A DNA stretch of 64,000 nucleotides, taken from NCBI GenBank assembly GCA_041745535.1, contig JBGTIS010000030.1:10402-74401 (forward strand). The letters run 5' to 3'. Under the pieces are notes generated by a model. The model did no database searches, was not told the origin of the DNA, and saw only the letters and a list, made by a program, of their open reading frames with translations. This document shows positions 1-9,459 of the stretch, piece after piece (within the stretch, counting starts at the first letter, position 1; each line of letters starts with the position of its first letter). This DNA is from JBGTIS01 sp041745535. GTDB taxonomy: Bacteria > Bacteroidota > Bacteroidia > Cytophagales > Cyclobacteriaceae. The position numbers and the translations under genes are program-made.

Positions 1-715
1 ATTTATTATGATTTTGGCGCCCTTTGGGGTATTTGCCCTAATCGCTTCACTTATTGTTGAACTGGGCGGTGAAAACCCTGAAAAAGCGTTCGAGATTTTG
101 TATGCGCTACTCTGGTATGCTATTACTGTGCTTATTGGGCTGGCGTTAATGATAACCGTAGTGTATCCGTTAATATTAAAATTATTTACGAAAGTTAAGT
201 ACTCCGATTTTTTTAAAGCCATCAGGCCCGCCCAGCTTTTGGCTTTTAGTACCAGTTCCAGTGCGGCTACCTTACCGGTAACCATGGAAAGGGTAGAAAA
301 AGGATTGGGTGTGTCGGAAGAAGTAAGCAGTTTTGTATTGCCGCTGGGCGCTACCATTAATATGGATGGTACCAGCTTGTACCAGGGCGTTGCCGCTGTG
401 TTTATTGCTCAGGCTCTGGGTTTGGGACTCACACTGGGCGATCAGCTCATGATTGTATTTACAGCATTACTTGCCTCAATAGGGACTGCCGCCGTACCCA
501 GCGCCGGACTGGTAATGCTGGTTATTGTGTTACAGGCTATTGGCGTTCCCGCGGCAGGGCTGGCGCTTATTCTGGCTCCCGACCGAATTCTGGATATGTG
601 CAGAACTGTGGTTAATATTACCGGTGATGCCACTGTAGCTACTGTAATTGCCAGTACGGAAGGGGGTTTGCCTAAAAAGTTAATCAGAGAAGAGGTTGCC
701 GGTACGGTTGAGTAA
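1..715 (+). CDS. Dicarboxylate/amino acid:cation symporter, C-terminal part
   Basis: The left edge of the window cuts this gene. What remains is the C-terminal part of a sodium- or proton-coupled carrier for dicarboxylates or acidic amino acids (DAACS family, GltP/DctA type) in the inner membrane. Counting from an internal Met at base 8, hydrophobic helices fill residues 1-60, the serine-rich re-entrant loop STSSSAATLP is at 81-90, NMDGT is at 118-122, and the substrate-binding helix DMCRTVVNITGD is at 196-207. All C-terminal hallmarks are intact, so it looks functional. The frame is open from base 2, so the real start is outside. The exact substrate cannot be told from this part. Confidence 0.9.
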   Translation, partial: FIMILAPFGVFALIASLIVELGGENPEKAFEILYALLWYAITVLIGLALMITVVYPLILKLFTKVKYSDFFKAIRPAQLLAFSTSSSAATLPVTMERVEKGLGVSEEVSSFVLPLGATINMDGTSLYQGVAAVFIAQALGLGLTLGDQLMIVFTALLASIGTAAVPSAGLVMLVIVLQAIGVPAAGLALILAPDRILDMCRTVVNITGDATVATVIASTEGGLPKKLIREEVAGTVE

Positions 716-757
716 TCTGTTCTGGTTGCCCTTTTATTACGTTTGAATCAAATTTTT

Positions 758-1339
758 ATGAAATATACTTCATGCCTGTTTTGTGTTTTGTTGTTATTAA
801 TTGCCTGTAATGGTCAGCTAAACAGCGAAGAACGGAAGGCCGTCAGGAACGAAATGAATGAAAGAGAAATTAAAAGAATTACCCCTGGTGAATTGATACA
901 AACCGCTTCAAACCGGGGTAAAAAGGTTGCTGATATGGCCCAAACTATATTATTACAATCATCTTTCGCTCATCCGGACAAATTACTTATTCAGGAACTT
1001 TCGGAGTCAAATACCGCTTTATTCGATTCATTAAACCAAAATTATATTGCCCTAACCCGATGGGTTGGCAGCAAGGTACTGGACCAGCCCAATCAATTAA
1101 ACAGTATGGAAAAACAATTGCTGGACGCCTATTTATTTAATATTGAAAATGAGCTGGAAATAAACGAAAATGTACAAGCCATGGGTAACGATTCTTTACT
1201 ATATACGAACCCTGTTATGCTGAGTAAGTGGCTGGAACTATCAGGCGACACTACTGAACAGGATAATACCCGGAAAGATCAGTTGCTGGGCATGTGGAGC
1301 ATTAAACTGTCAAAACGCGCTATCATTCTGGCTATGTAA
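758..1339 (+). CDS. Hypothetical lipoprotein
   Basis: A 193-residue protein of unknown function. The ATG at 758 is chosen over an upstream TTG at 743 because it gives a clean lipoprotein signal: charged MKY, a hydrophobic stretch, and the lipobox LLIAC with the Cys near residue 16. The mature part is mostly helical and charged, with no motif I recognise. It follows the carrier gene by about 40 bases and could share its transcript. The reading frame ends in two adjacent TAA codons (1337-1342) and then stays open for another 47 codons, which may be chance or a shortened C-terminus. Confidence 0.6.
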   Translation: MKYTSCLFCVLLLLIACNGQLNSEERKAVRNEMNEREIKRITPGELIQTASNRGKKVADMAQTILLQSSFAHPDKLLIQELSESNTALFDSLNQNYIALTRWVGSKVLDQPNQLNSMEKQLLDAYLFNIENELEINENVQAMGNDSLLYTNPVMLSKWLELSGDTTEQDNTRKDQLLGMWSIKLSKRAIILAM

Positions 1340-1499
1340 TAAGCTCACTGGCAAAGCCGATACCGCATTATCCGCGAACAGGTTTTTAAACAATTCAAAT
1401 CCGCCAATTGTTTTGCGGAGAACAGCATGTTTTTTAAGCATACCCGCTCAATTGAAAGAAATGGGCTTTTTTTAATTATCATTTAACCTTTATAAGTGT

Positions 1500-1934
1500 A
1501 TGGAAACAAATAAGCCTGTAGAATGGAAAGTTTTTCTGAAATCGCCGCGCGAACGGGTTTTCGAATTCCTCACTACTGACCAGGGACGAACAAAGTTCTG
1601 GGCAGAGTCTGCCATTGAAGCAGAAGGTTGCATTCGTTTTAAGTTTACCGATGGCCGGCAATATAAAGCTCATATCATAGAACAATCCTTTCCTGATACC
1701 TTCGCCCTTGAATATTTTCATAGTTTGCTTATTTTTCATCTGGCTGATTATGGTAATAATCATGGAACAGATCTGGTGCTGATCAATAAAAATATTCCTG
1801 AAAGTAAATTCAAACAGGTGGAAACCAGTTGGATTTCATTTTTGATGGCACTTAAATCCGCCGTAGATTTTGGGATTGACATTCGCAGCCATGATCCGCG
1901 AAAAAACTGGTCGTGTAAATATATCGATAATTAG
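1500..1934 (+). CDS. SRPBCC-fold (START-like) protein
   Basis: A 144-residue cytosolic protein whose pattern fits the SRPBCC/START-like hydrophobic-pocket fold (AHSA1/polyketide-cyclase type). The N-terminus has a strand followed by the typical SPRERVFEFLTTDQGRTKFW helix (residues 14-33), then alternating strands and a long C-terminal helix around residues 100-125. No catalytic residues can be named; members bind lipids or act as co-chaperones. The ATG at 1500 is the first in frame. The next gene, a methyltransferase, starts three bases after its stop, so the two are probably cotranscribed. Confidence 0.7.
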   Translation: METNKPVEWKVFLKSPRERVFEFLTTDQGRTKFWAESAIEAEGCIRFKFTDGRQYKAHIIEQSFPDTFALEYFHSLLIFHLADYGNNHGTDLVLINKNIPESKFKQVETSWISFLMALKSAVDFGIDIRSHDPRKNWSCKYIDN

Positions 1935-1937
1935 CAT

Positions 1938-2552
1938 ATGGATTTTCATGCACTGAATCAGGAGGTAGGTAACCTGGATATTTATCTGCTTGACCATATT
2001 CTGAAGGGCCGATTTCGCCATGGTATGCGGATATTAGATGCTGGTTGTGGCGAAGGCAGAAACCTGGTATATTTTATTCGTAATAACTTTGATGTGTGGG
2101 GTATAGATAATAATGCGGAGGCCCTGCGCATGTCGCGCGTGGTAGGGCGATCAATAAGCCCCATTTTCGATCCTGAAAAATTTCTGGAATCCGACCTTTC
2201 TTCTTTACCCTTCCCTCCTGCTTCCTTCGATGCTGTTATCTGCAGTGCCGTATTGCATTTCGCCCGGACTGAGGAAGAGTTTTTAACTATGTTTGAAGAA
2301 ATGATACGTGTGCTGCGGAAAGAGGGCTTATTATTCTTCCGCATGACTTCCGACATAGGCCTGGAAGGCAAAATCAAGAAAGTAAATGACCATCAGTATG
2401 AACTTCCCGATCAGAGCATCCGGTTTTTACTTACCCGAACCTTATACAATAATTTGCTTACTACCTTTAAGCTTCAGCCTGTAGAACCATTGAAAACGGT
2501 AAATGTGGCAGATGTACGTTGTATGAGTACTGCCCTGCTTATTAAAGTCTAA
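1938..2552 (+). CDS. Class I SAM-dependent methyltransferase
   Basis: A 204-residue cytosolic methyltransferase. The SAM-binding motif I, LDAGCGEGRN, is at residues 33-42, followed by the acidic motif II in WGIDNNAEA (about 54-62) and a motif IV-like region SFDAVICSAVLHF (about 95-107). Length and architecture fit the Methyltransf_11/25 group. It starts with ATG three bases after the SRPBCC gene, which suggests translational coupling. The substrate is unknown; the neighbour may bind a related small molecule, but that is inference only. Confidence 0.8.
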   Translation: MDFHALNQEVGNLDIYLLDHILKGRFRHGMRILDAGCGEGRNLVYFIRNNFDVWGIDNNAEALRMSRVVGRSISPIFDPEKFLESDLSSLPFPPASFDAVICSAVLHFARTEEEFLTMFEEMIRVLRKEGLLFFRMTSDIGLEGKIKKVNDHQYELPDQSIRFLLTRTLYNNLLTTFKLQPVEPLKTVNVADVRCMSTALLIKV

Positions 2553-2614
2553 CCATTTGCCTTTTCTGTCTGCCTAACTGAAACAATTTGCTAGGAAACA
2601 CGGTTCGTACACGC

Positions 2615-3184
2615 ATGAGAAAACCATGGCAATCCTGTTTTACGTATGGGTGTATTTTAATGCTTTTCATTCAGGCCTGTAATCCTTACAAAAACCAGCA
2701 TATAGACCAGGAAAAAGTAAAGTTTACCACTTCCGACGCCTCAGAGCTTTTTTTTAAAAATGTGCGACAGTCTTACTACAACAAGTTTGAAATGAAGGAA
2801 GCAAAACTTGACATTCTCCGCATCAAAGACAGAGTTGAATCTACTGACAATCCTGTGATTAACCTTGCTATTGTAATTAACTGGCGTTTTGATGAAGCTT
2901 ATATTTTAACAGAACCTAGCCCTTTTTTTGATAATATCGATACCCTTAAAATTAACTGGGAAGATACCATTCATCATACTAGCGGTCAGCTATTATTGAC
3001 TAAAGGTAACAAAGCCGAACAATTTGAATTCGCCGCCGGGCTTTACAACCACCTTTTAGCAAAGCATCAGATGTATGCGGTTAACGCGGAAAATCGCCCT
3101 GTGAGCTTTCTTCACAACCCTGGTGAACGGGATGCTTTCCGCAAAACCATGTTCGATTACATGCGGTTGGTAGATTTGTTTTAA
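2615..3184 (+). CDS. Hypothetical lipoprotein
   Basis: A 189-residue protein of unknown function. The start is placed at the ATG at 2615 rather than the TTG at 2588, because MRKPWQSC followed by a hydrophobic run to LFIQAC forms a lipoprotein signal with the acylated Cys near residue 22. The remainder is a soluble domain rich in aromatic and acidic residues, without a recognised motif. It sits on the same strand after the methyltransferase with a gap of about 60 bases, and is followed by the promoter region of the efflux operon. Confidence 0.6.
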   Translation: MRKPWQSCFTYGCILMLFIQACNPYKNQHIDQEKVKFTTSDASELFFKNVRQSYYNKFEMKEAKLDILRIKDRVESTDNPVINLAIVINWRFDEAYILTEPSPFFDNIDTLKINWEDTIHHTSGQLLLTKGNKAEQFEFAAGLYNHLLAKHQMYAVNAENRPVSFLHNPGERDAFRKTMFDYMRLVDLF

Positions 3185-3254
3185 CGGTTGGTATAATATA
3201 AGCCAGTTGTCGCGTTTCTCACCATAAAAATGTGGAACCTTGCCTTTTTAAAAT

Positions 3255-3280
3255 AGTTAACATTGTTAACTGTATACAGT
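3255..3280. promoter_or_regulatory. Two overlapping palindromes, likely operator of the efflux operon
   Basis: AGTTAAC-ATT-GTTAACT (3255-3271) is a perfect inverted repeat with seven-base arms. It overlaps a second perfect palindrome, ACTGTATACAGT (3269-3280). Both lie 19-44 bases in front of the MarR gene start at 3299. MarR dimers bind palindromes of this size and usually repress their own operon, so this is the obvious operator. Binding itself is inferred. Confidence 0.6.
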
Positions 3281-3298
3281 ATTTACTTCGTTAAAAGT

Positions 3299-3811
3299 AT
3301 GGTTACAGCAACTATATATCAAAACTGTTTCCCTTTTACAAAGCACCTGGCTTCGATTGTTAAAAAATATTTCGGTATTGTTTCTGAAAAACTGTACGAT
3401 TTGGATATTGATCGGGCTTTTTATGCTTTAATTGTGATAGCTGAAAGTGGAAATAACATTACACAGCAAATGTTGGCCAAAAAGCTCGAAACCGACAAGG
3501 TATCGATGGTGCGTACCATCGATTATTTATCCCGGAAAGGATATGTAAAGCGAAGGAAAAATCCGGCAGACAGAAGAGAACACTTGCTGGAAGTGACTTC
3601 GAAAGGCAATACCATACTGCCTCAAATCAGGCAGGCGTTTCTGGAAACCAATCAGGAAGCGTTTCAGGGCCTCAACGATGCCGAAATAGATTCTTTTTTT
3701 AATTGCCTTTACACTATCAAGAATAATCTGATAGATATTAAAACCATAGATGTTCAGTTAAAAATTAACAGATTCGGAAAAAAAACAAAAAGCGAACGAT
3801 CAACAGTATGA
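3299..3811 (+). CDS. MarR family regulator of the RND efflux operon
   Basis: A 170-residue winged-helix regulator when started at the ATG at 3299; an in-frame TTG at 3263 would run through the palindromic operator and is rejected. The DNA-binding helices correspond to ITQQMLAKKLETDKVSMVRT, and the wing to KGYVKRRKNPADRREHLLEV, which carries the D-R pair typical of MarR wings. Its stop overlaps the start of the adaptor gene by the four bases ATGA (3808-3811), so regulator and pump are translationally coupled. The likely role is ligand-relieved repression of the operon. The C-terminal tail is basic. Confidence 0.85.
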   Translation: MVTATIYQNCFPFTKHLASIVKKYFGIVSEKLYDLDIDRAFYALIVIAESGNNITQQMLAKKLETDKVSMVRTIDYLSRKGYVKRRKNPADRREHLLEVTSKGNTILPQIRQAFLETNQEAFQGLNDAEIDSFFNCLYTIKNNLIDIKTIDVQLKINRFGKKTKSERSTV

Positions 3812-4929
3812 AAAAACACCATTTTATAATGATCCCTAAATTCTTTTCAGCCTGGGCCATAGCATTTGTTTTTCTGCTATTAGCCTGTTCTGAAAAGTCA
3901 GACAAGCAGGCTGCCGCATTAAACGCGACGCGACAGGCGCCACCTTCCCTTTCTGTAGACGTTATGATTATAGAAACCGACCAGGTAGATGATAAAATAT
4001 ATTCTACCGGCACCCTGTTACCCAACGAAGAAGTGGAACTTCGCCCTGAAATTTCCGGTCGTGTGGTGGGAATTTACTTTGAGGAAGGAACCCTGGTAAA
4101 AAAGGGTCAGTTACTGGCTAAAATAGACGATAGCGAACTTAAAGCTCAATTGAAAAAGTTAACCGTACAGGAAAAACTGGTGAAAAGCGAAGAAGACCGG
4201 CAGAATCAGTTACTTAAAATTAACGCCATCAGCCAGGAAGAGTACGACATCGCACTGAATCAGTTGAATACATTAGAGGCGGAAATTGAGCTGATCGCTA
4301 CGCAAATTGAAAAGACCAGCCTGATTACCCCATTTAGCGGCACCATTGGCCTACGGTATAGTAGCCAGGGCAGTTATGTTACCCCTTCCAGCCTGATTGC
4401 TACAATTCAGCAAACCGATCCTATTAAGGTAGAGTTTACGGTACCGGAAAAGTATGTAGGTGAAATTAAAGAAGGCACTGAGGTTAACTTTGGCGTAGTA
4501 GGCACTAACAACCTATATTCAGCAAAAGTATATGCTATCGATTCAAAAATTGATATAAATACGCGAACGGTAAAAGTAAGAGCCAGAAGTGACAATCGGG
4601 AAAGAACACTGAAACCAGGTGCTTTCGCTAAAGTGGAAGTCATTCTAAAAACATATGAAGATGCTATTCTGGTACCTACAGAAGCTATTGTTACGGAATT
4701 GGAAGGGCAAAAGGTATTTATTTCTAAAGGGGGCAAGGCCAAATCACAAAAAATAAAAACCGGAATCCGTACTGAACGGGTCGTTCAGATTCTGGAAGGA
4801 TTGCGACCCAAAGATACCGTGTTGCTTACTGGTCTGTTGTCGGTGGAAGAAGGGGTACAACTGGAAATTAAAGAACTGAAAACGCCAAAGCTGGAAGTTG
4901 ATATAACACAACCTAATATTTCTCTGTAA
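3808..4929 (+). CDS. RND efflux periplasmic adaptor (membrane fusion protein)
   Basis: A 373-residue adaptor linking the inner-membrane pump to the outer-membrane channel. The N-terminus is a lipoprotein signal ending in LLLAC (Cys near residue 27). It is followed by a biotinyl-lipoyl half (EISGRVVGIYFEEGTLVKKG), an alpha-helical hairpin around residues 105-165, the second lipoyl half (LITPFSGTIGLR), and beta-barrel and membrane-proximal domains. Length is normal for the AcrA/MexE/HlyD group. It overlaps the MarR gene and is five bases before the pump, in the usual adaptor-pump-channel order. Confidence 0.93.
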   Translation: MKKHHFIMIPKFFSAWAIAFVFLLLACSEKSDKQAAALNATRQAPPSLSVDVMIIETDQVDDKIYSTGTLLPNEEVELRPEISGRVVGIYFEEGTLVKKGQLLAKIDDSELKAQLKKLTVQEKLVKSEEDRQNQLLKINAISQEEYDIALNQLNTLEAEIELIATQIEKTSLITPFSGTIGLRYSSQGSYVTPSSLIATIQQTDPIKVEFTVPEKYVGEIKEGTEVNFGVVGTNNLYSAKVYAIDSKIDINTRTVKVRARSDNRERTLKPGAFAKVEVILKTYEDAILVPTEAIVTELEGQKVFISKGGKAKSQKIKTGIRTERVVQILEGLRPKDTVLLTGLLSVEEGVQLEIKELKTPKLEVDITQPNISL

Positions 4930-4934
4930 ACGCC

Positions 4935-7900
4935 ATGAATTTATCTTCTATCAGTATAAATCGCCCGGTACTGGCCACTGTATTATCCATCGTTATCGTT
5001 TTGTTCGGTGCCATTGGGTTTACTTATCTGGGTGTACGGGAATATCCCAGTGTGGATCCTCCTATTATATCAGTGCAAACCAACTATACCGGAGCCAATG
5101 CCGATGTAATTGAATCTCAGATTACCGAACCACTGGAAGAAAGTATCAATGGTATTTCTGGTATTCGTTCCCTTTCTTCAATCAGCAGCGATGGCCGCAG
5201 TTCTATTACTGTAGAGTTTGAACTGGGGGAAGACCTGGAAGCCGCGGCTAATGACGTAAGAGACAGGGTTTCACAGGCTCAACGCAACCTGCCACCCGAT
5301 GCCGACCCACCAGTAGTAAGCAAGGCTGACGCGGATGCCACTACCATTGTAGCACTAACTGTACAAAGCGATCAGCGTAGTTTGCTGGAACTTAGCCAGA
5401 TTGCGGAAAATACTTTTAAAGAACGGCTACAAACCATTCCGGGCATCAGCAATATCCGCATCTGGGGAGATAAAAAGTTTGCCATGCGGCTTCAGATGGA
5501 TCCGGCCAAGTTGGAAGCTTATAAACTCTCGCCACTGGATGTGCGAAACGCGCTGTTGCAGCAAAATGTAGAGTTGCCTACCGGAAGAATAGAAGGCTAC
5601 CGGAGCGAACTCTCTATCCGTACACGGGGTAGGCTAATTACCGAAGAAGAGTTTAATAACATGATCATTAAAGAAGAAAATGGGGCTGTTATTAAGTTCA
5701 AAGACATTGGAAACGCCGTTTTGAGTGCTGAAAATGAGAAATCAATTTTGCGCGGAAATAATAAAATACCCATGGTGGGTATTGCCGTTTCGCCCCAGCC
5801 GGGTGCCAATTATATCGCTATTGCCGATGAATTTTATAAGCGGGTCGAACAAATTCAAAAAGAATTGCCCAAGGATTTAAAATTAGGCTATGCCATTGAC
5901 ACCACCACTACCATTCGCAAGGCTATTACCGAAGTAGAAGAAACCATTATCATTGCTTTTGTGCTGGTGGTTATTGTTATTTTCCTTTTTCTGCGCGATT
6001 GGCGCACTACCTTAATTCCGGCTATCGCAATTCCTATTTCCCTCATCGGCACATTCTTTATTATGTATTTTGCCGATTTTTCTATCAATATCCTCACACT
6101 ACTGGGAATTGTACTGGCAACAGGCGTTGTGGTTGATGATGCCATTGTGGTACTGGAAAATATTTATCAGAAAATTGAAAAAGGCATTTCTCCCAAAAAA
6201 GCCGCTCACGAAGGGGCACATGAAATTTATTTCGCTATTATTTCAACTACGGTAACCCTGGCCGCCGTTTTTCTCCCAATTATCTTCCTGGAAGGCGTTA
6301 CCGGACGATTATTCAGAGAATTCGGTGTGGTAGTAGCAGGTGCTGTCATTATATCCGCTTTTGTATCGCTTACCTTAACACCCATGATGAGTTCTCGCCT
6401 ACTGAAAAAAAAGGAGCGCAACAATTGGTTTTACAGAGTTACAGAGAACTTCTATAATAATCTTACCAATGGATACAATCGGTGGTTAACCGGTTTTATG
6501 CGGTACCGATGGATCGCTATCCTGATTATGGTGGCTTCTCTTGGCCTCATTGTGCTGATTGGGGCTTTGCTTCCCTCCGAGTTAGCGCCGCTGGAAGATA
6601 AAAGCAGGCTCAGAATTACCTCTACAGCTCCGGAAGGGGCTTCCTATGAACTTATGGACGACTATGTGATGGATTTACTTAATATCGTAGATACCATTCA
6701 GGGAAAGAAATCTTTAGTAGCGGTTACCTCTCCCGGCTTTGGTTCCAGTTCAGCTGTAAATACCTCTTTCATCCGCATTACACTGGCTGAGCCTGGCGAA
6801 CGGGTTAAATCGCAGCAACAAATAGCGCAGGAGCTCAATCAGGTAATACAGAAAAAAAGCTTTGCCCGTTCCTTTGTACTTCAGGAACAAACCATACAGG
6901 TGGGCCGCTCCAGTGGGTTACCCATTCAGTACGTTATTCAGGCACCCAATATAGAAAAGCTGAAAGAAATACTTCCCAAATTTATGGAAGAAGCTGGTAG
7001 AAATCCTGCCTTCGAATCGGTAGACCTGGATCTGAAATTTAACAAACCAGAACTGGCCGTTACCATCGATCGGGAACGTGCCCATGCCCTGGGCGTTTCG
7101 GTGCGGAATATTGCCGAAACCATCCAGTTGTTGTTTAGCGGTCAGCGCTTCGACTACTTTGTAATGGATGGAAAACAATATCAGATTATTGGAGAAGCCA
7201 ATCGTACCAATCGCGATGAGCCACTGGACCTGCGCTCTATTAGTGTTCGCAACAATCGTGGGGAGTTGATTACCCTGAATAACATGGTACAATTGGAAAC
7301 GCAAAGTACAACGCCCCAGCTTTTCCGGTACAATCGGTACATTTCCGCTACAGTATCTGCCTCTCCAGCTGATAAATATACGCTTGGGCAAGGCATTGAG
7401 GCCATGGACGAAATAGCGGCCAATGTGCTGGATGAAACCTTTTCAACCGCGTTATCGGGTACTTCTAAAGATTATCAGGAAAGTTCAGGAAGTTTGTATT
7501 TCGCTTTTGGCTTGGCACTGGTATTAATTTACCTCGTTTTAGCTGCCCAATTTGAAAGTTTTTCCGATCCGCTCACCATTATGGTTACTGTACCGCTGGC
7601 CCTGGCAGGTGCTTTGCTCACCTTATGGCTATTTAACCAAACCCTGAATATTTTCAGCCAGATTGGGATTATCGTGCTTATTGGTATTGTCACCAAAAAT
7701 GGAATTCTAATTGTGGAATTTGCTAATCAGCGGAAAGAAGAGGGTCTGAATAAGCTGGATGCAGTCATTGAAGCGGCTACGCTAAGATTACGCCCTATTC
7801 TAATGACCAGTTTTGCTACCATGCTGGGAGCTTTGCCTATTGCTTTGGCATTGGGGGCCGCATCTACCAGCCGAATTCCTATGGGTATTTCCATTATTGG

Positions 7901-8033
7901 TGGTTTGCTATTTTCCCTTATCCTGACCTTGTTCATCATTCCTGTAGTGTATACTTTTATGTCCAAAAATATAGAGAAAAAACAACGAACAGGCCAGTCT
8001 TATTCCAGAGATGCTATTCAAATAGAAAGCTAG
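4935..8033 (+). CDS. RND multidrug efflux pump, HAE-1 type
   Basis: A 1032-residue proton-driven pump of the AcrB/MexB family. The first transmembrane helix follows SISINRPVLATVLSI. Two large periplasmic loops alternate with two blocks of six helices. The proton-relay aspartate pair is present in helix 4 as VVVDDAIVV (Asp401, Asp402), and LIGIVTKNGILIVEF in the second half is typical of helix 10. Family length is about 1030-1050, so it is full length. It works as a trimer with the adaptor and the TolC-like protein encoded on either side. Substrates cannot be deduced; hydrophobic toxicants are usual for the family. Confidence 0.96.
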   Translation: MNLSSISINRPVLATVLSIVIVLFGAIGFTYLGVREYPSVDPPIISVQTNYTGANADVIESQITEPLEESINGISGIRSLSSISSDGRSSITVEFELGEDLEAAANDVRDRVSQAQRNLPPDADPPVVSKADADATTIVALTVQSDQRSLLELSQIAENTFKERLQTIPGISNIRIWGDKKFAMRLQMDPAKLEAYKLSPLDVRNALLQQNVELPTGRIEGYRSELSIRTRGRLITEEEFNNMIIKEENGAVIKFKDIGNAVLSAENEKSILRGNNKIPMVGIAVSPQPGANYIAIADEFYKRVEQIQKELPKDLKLGYAIDTTTTIRKAITEVEETIIIAFVLVVIVIFLFLRDWRTTLIPAIAIPISLIGTFFIMYFADFSINILTLLGIVLATGVVVDDAIVVLENIYQKIEKGISPKKAAHEGAHEIYFAIISTTVTLAAVFLPIIFLEGVTGRLFREFGVVVAGAVIISAFVSLTLTPMMSSRLLKKKERNNWFYRVTENFYNNLTNGYNRWLTGFMRYRWIAILIMVASLGLIVLIGALLPSELAPLEDKSRLRITSTAPEGASYELMDDYVMDLLNIVDTIQGKKSLVAVTSPGFGSSSAVNTSFIRITLAEPGERVKSQQQIAQELNQVIQKKSFARSFVLQEQTIQVGRSSGLPIQYVIQAPNIEKLKEILPKFMEEAGRNPAFESVDLDLKFNKPELAVTIDRERAHALGVSVRNIAETIQLLFSGQRFDYFVMDGKQYQIIGEANRTNRDEPLDLRSISVRNNRGELITLNNMVQLETQSTTPQLFRYNRYISATVSASPADKYTLGQGIEAMDEIAANVLDETFSTALSGTSKDYQESSGSLYFAFGLALVLIYLVLAAQFESFSDPLTIMVTVPLALAGALLTLWLFNQTLNIFSQIGIIVLIGIVTKNGILIVEFANQRKEEGLNKLDAVIEAATLRLRPILMTSFATMLGALPIALALGAASTSRIPMGISIIGGLLFSLILTLFIIPVVYTFMSKNIEKKQRTGQSYSRDAIQIES

Positions 8034-8089
8034 CTTAACTGGAATCGCAAGCCGCTGGTGTTAATAATAAACTACTGAGATTAATTAAT

Positions 8090-9400
8090 ATGAGATTATT
8101 TTGCTTTCTAACGGGTATTCTTTTTTGCTGTAATACTGCTTTTGCTCAGGATACCCTTTCGCTGCGGCAGGCTATTCAGATTGGTCTGGAAAATAATTTT
8201 GATATTCTGATAGCAAAAAACAATCAGTTAATAGCAAAAAATAATAACTCGCTGGGCAATGCTGGTTTTTTACCATCGGCTAATTTGTATGCTGATTTAA
8301 CCAAAGAGACGCAGGATACAGAACAGGTTTTTGCTGATGGTCGCAAACAGAATGTTGACAATGCGAAATCTACCAATAAAGTGGCTTCCGGCGAAATCCA
8401 ATGGGTAATTTTTGATGGTACTCAAATGTTCGTAAACTATCAGCAACTCAACGAACTCGAGCAGGCTGAAGCGATTAGCACCGAAATTACTATCGAAAAT
8501 AAAGTAGCTGAAATTAGCAGTGCCTACTACCTGGTAATTTTACAGCAAGCACAGCAAAAAGTGTTTCAGGAGTCGTTAGTGCTTTCTCAGGAAAGGTTAG
8601 ATATTGCAAAGGCCAAATATAATGTTGGAAAAGCTTCTAAACTTGAGTACTTAACGGCTCAGGTAGATTATAATGCTGACAAATCGGCGCTTATTCAGCA
8701 AAACGAGGTTTTATATAATGCCAAGGTGTCGCTTAACAACCTGCTGAACCGGGTACCTGATACCAGTTTTGAAGTTCCCAATGAAATAGCGCCTGATCTT
8801 ACTCTGCAAATGGAAGTGCTGCGTGAGGCCATAGTAGCTACCAACCCAAATTTGTTGCTGGCACAGCGTAATCAGAATATAGCTTACCTGGAAGCAAAGC
8901 GACTCCGTGCCGGTTACTATCCGCAAATCGCTTTAACAGGGGGCTTTAATTATAACTCTCTGGAAGCACAGGCTGGGTTTGTGCTTTTGCGTAACTCTAA
9001 TGGCCCTTATTATGGCATTACCGGAACCTGGAATATTTTTGATGGCTTTAACCGGAAAAGAGGCATTCAAAATGCCAAAATTGAGATTGAAAATACCCTA
9101 CTCCAGACCGAACGCCTAAAACAAGAGCTGTTGGCCGAACTGGAAAAAAACTTTATGGATTATACCAACAACATTACGCTGGTTGAACTGGAAGAAGAAA
9201 ATCTGGATGTAGCCAAAGAAAATACCCAGATTGCGCTAGAACGATATCGGCTGGGTAATACCAATAACCTTGAACTTCGGGAAGTGCAGCAAAATGCTGT
9301 AGAGGCAGAAAGTCGGTTAATCAATGCTATTTATTCTACTAAATTAGCAGAAATTGAACTGCTTAGGCTAAGTAGTAAAATTATTGAATCTCAGGGGTAG
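8090..9400 (+). CDS. TolC-family outer-membrane efflux channel
   Basis: A 436-residue outer-membrane factor completing the tripartite RND system. A signal peptide (MRLFCFLTGILFCCNTAFAQ) is followed by LSLRQAIQIGLENNFDILIAKN, the standard first helix of TolC proteins. The two internal repeats with long amphipathic helices and short barrel strands are seen at about residues 20-220 and 240-430. The second ends in the typical LGNTNNLELREVQQNAVEAE helix. It lies 56 bases after the pump gene on the same strand. No duplication or truncation is visible. Confidence 0.92.
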   Translation: MRLFCFLTGILFCCNTAFAQDTLSLRQAIQIGLENNFDILIAKNNQLIAKNNNSLGNAGFLPSANLYADLTKETQDTEQVFADGRKQNVDNAKSTNKVASGEIQWVIFDGTQMFVNYQQLNELEQAEAISTEITIENKVAEISSAYYLVILQQAQQKVFQESLVLSQERLDIAKAKYNVGKASKLEYLTAQVDYNADKSALIQQNEVLYNAKVSLNNLLNRVPDTSFEVPNEIAPDLTLQMEVLREAIVATNPNLLLAQRNQNIAYLEAKRLRAGYYPQIALTGGFNYNSLEAQAGFVLLRNSNGPYYGITGTWNIFDGFNRKRGIQNAKIEIENTLLQTERLKQELLAELEKNFMDYTNNITLVELEEENLDVAKENTQIALERYRLGNTNNLELREVQQNAVEAESRLINAIYSTKLAEIELLRLSSKIIESQG

Positions 9401-9459
9401 CAACTTCCGGTGCTTTTCACCTTTATTGGTGGTTCAACCTAAAATGTGGCTGTTTTATT

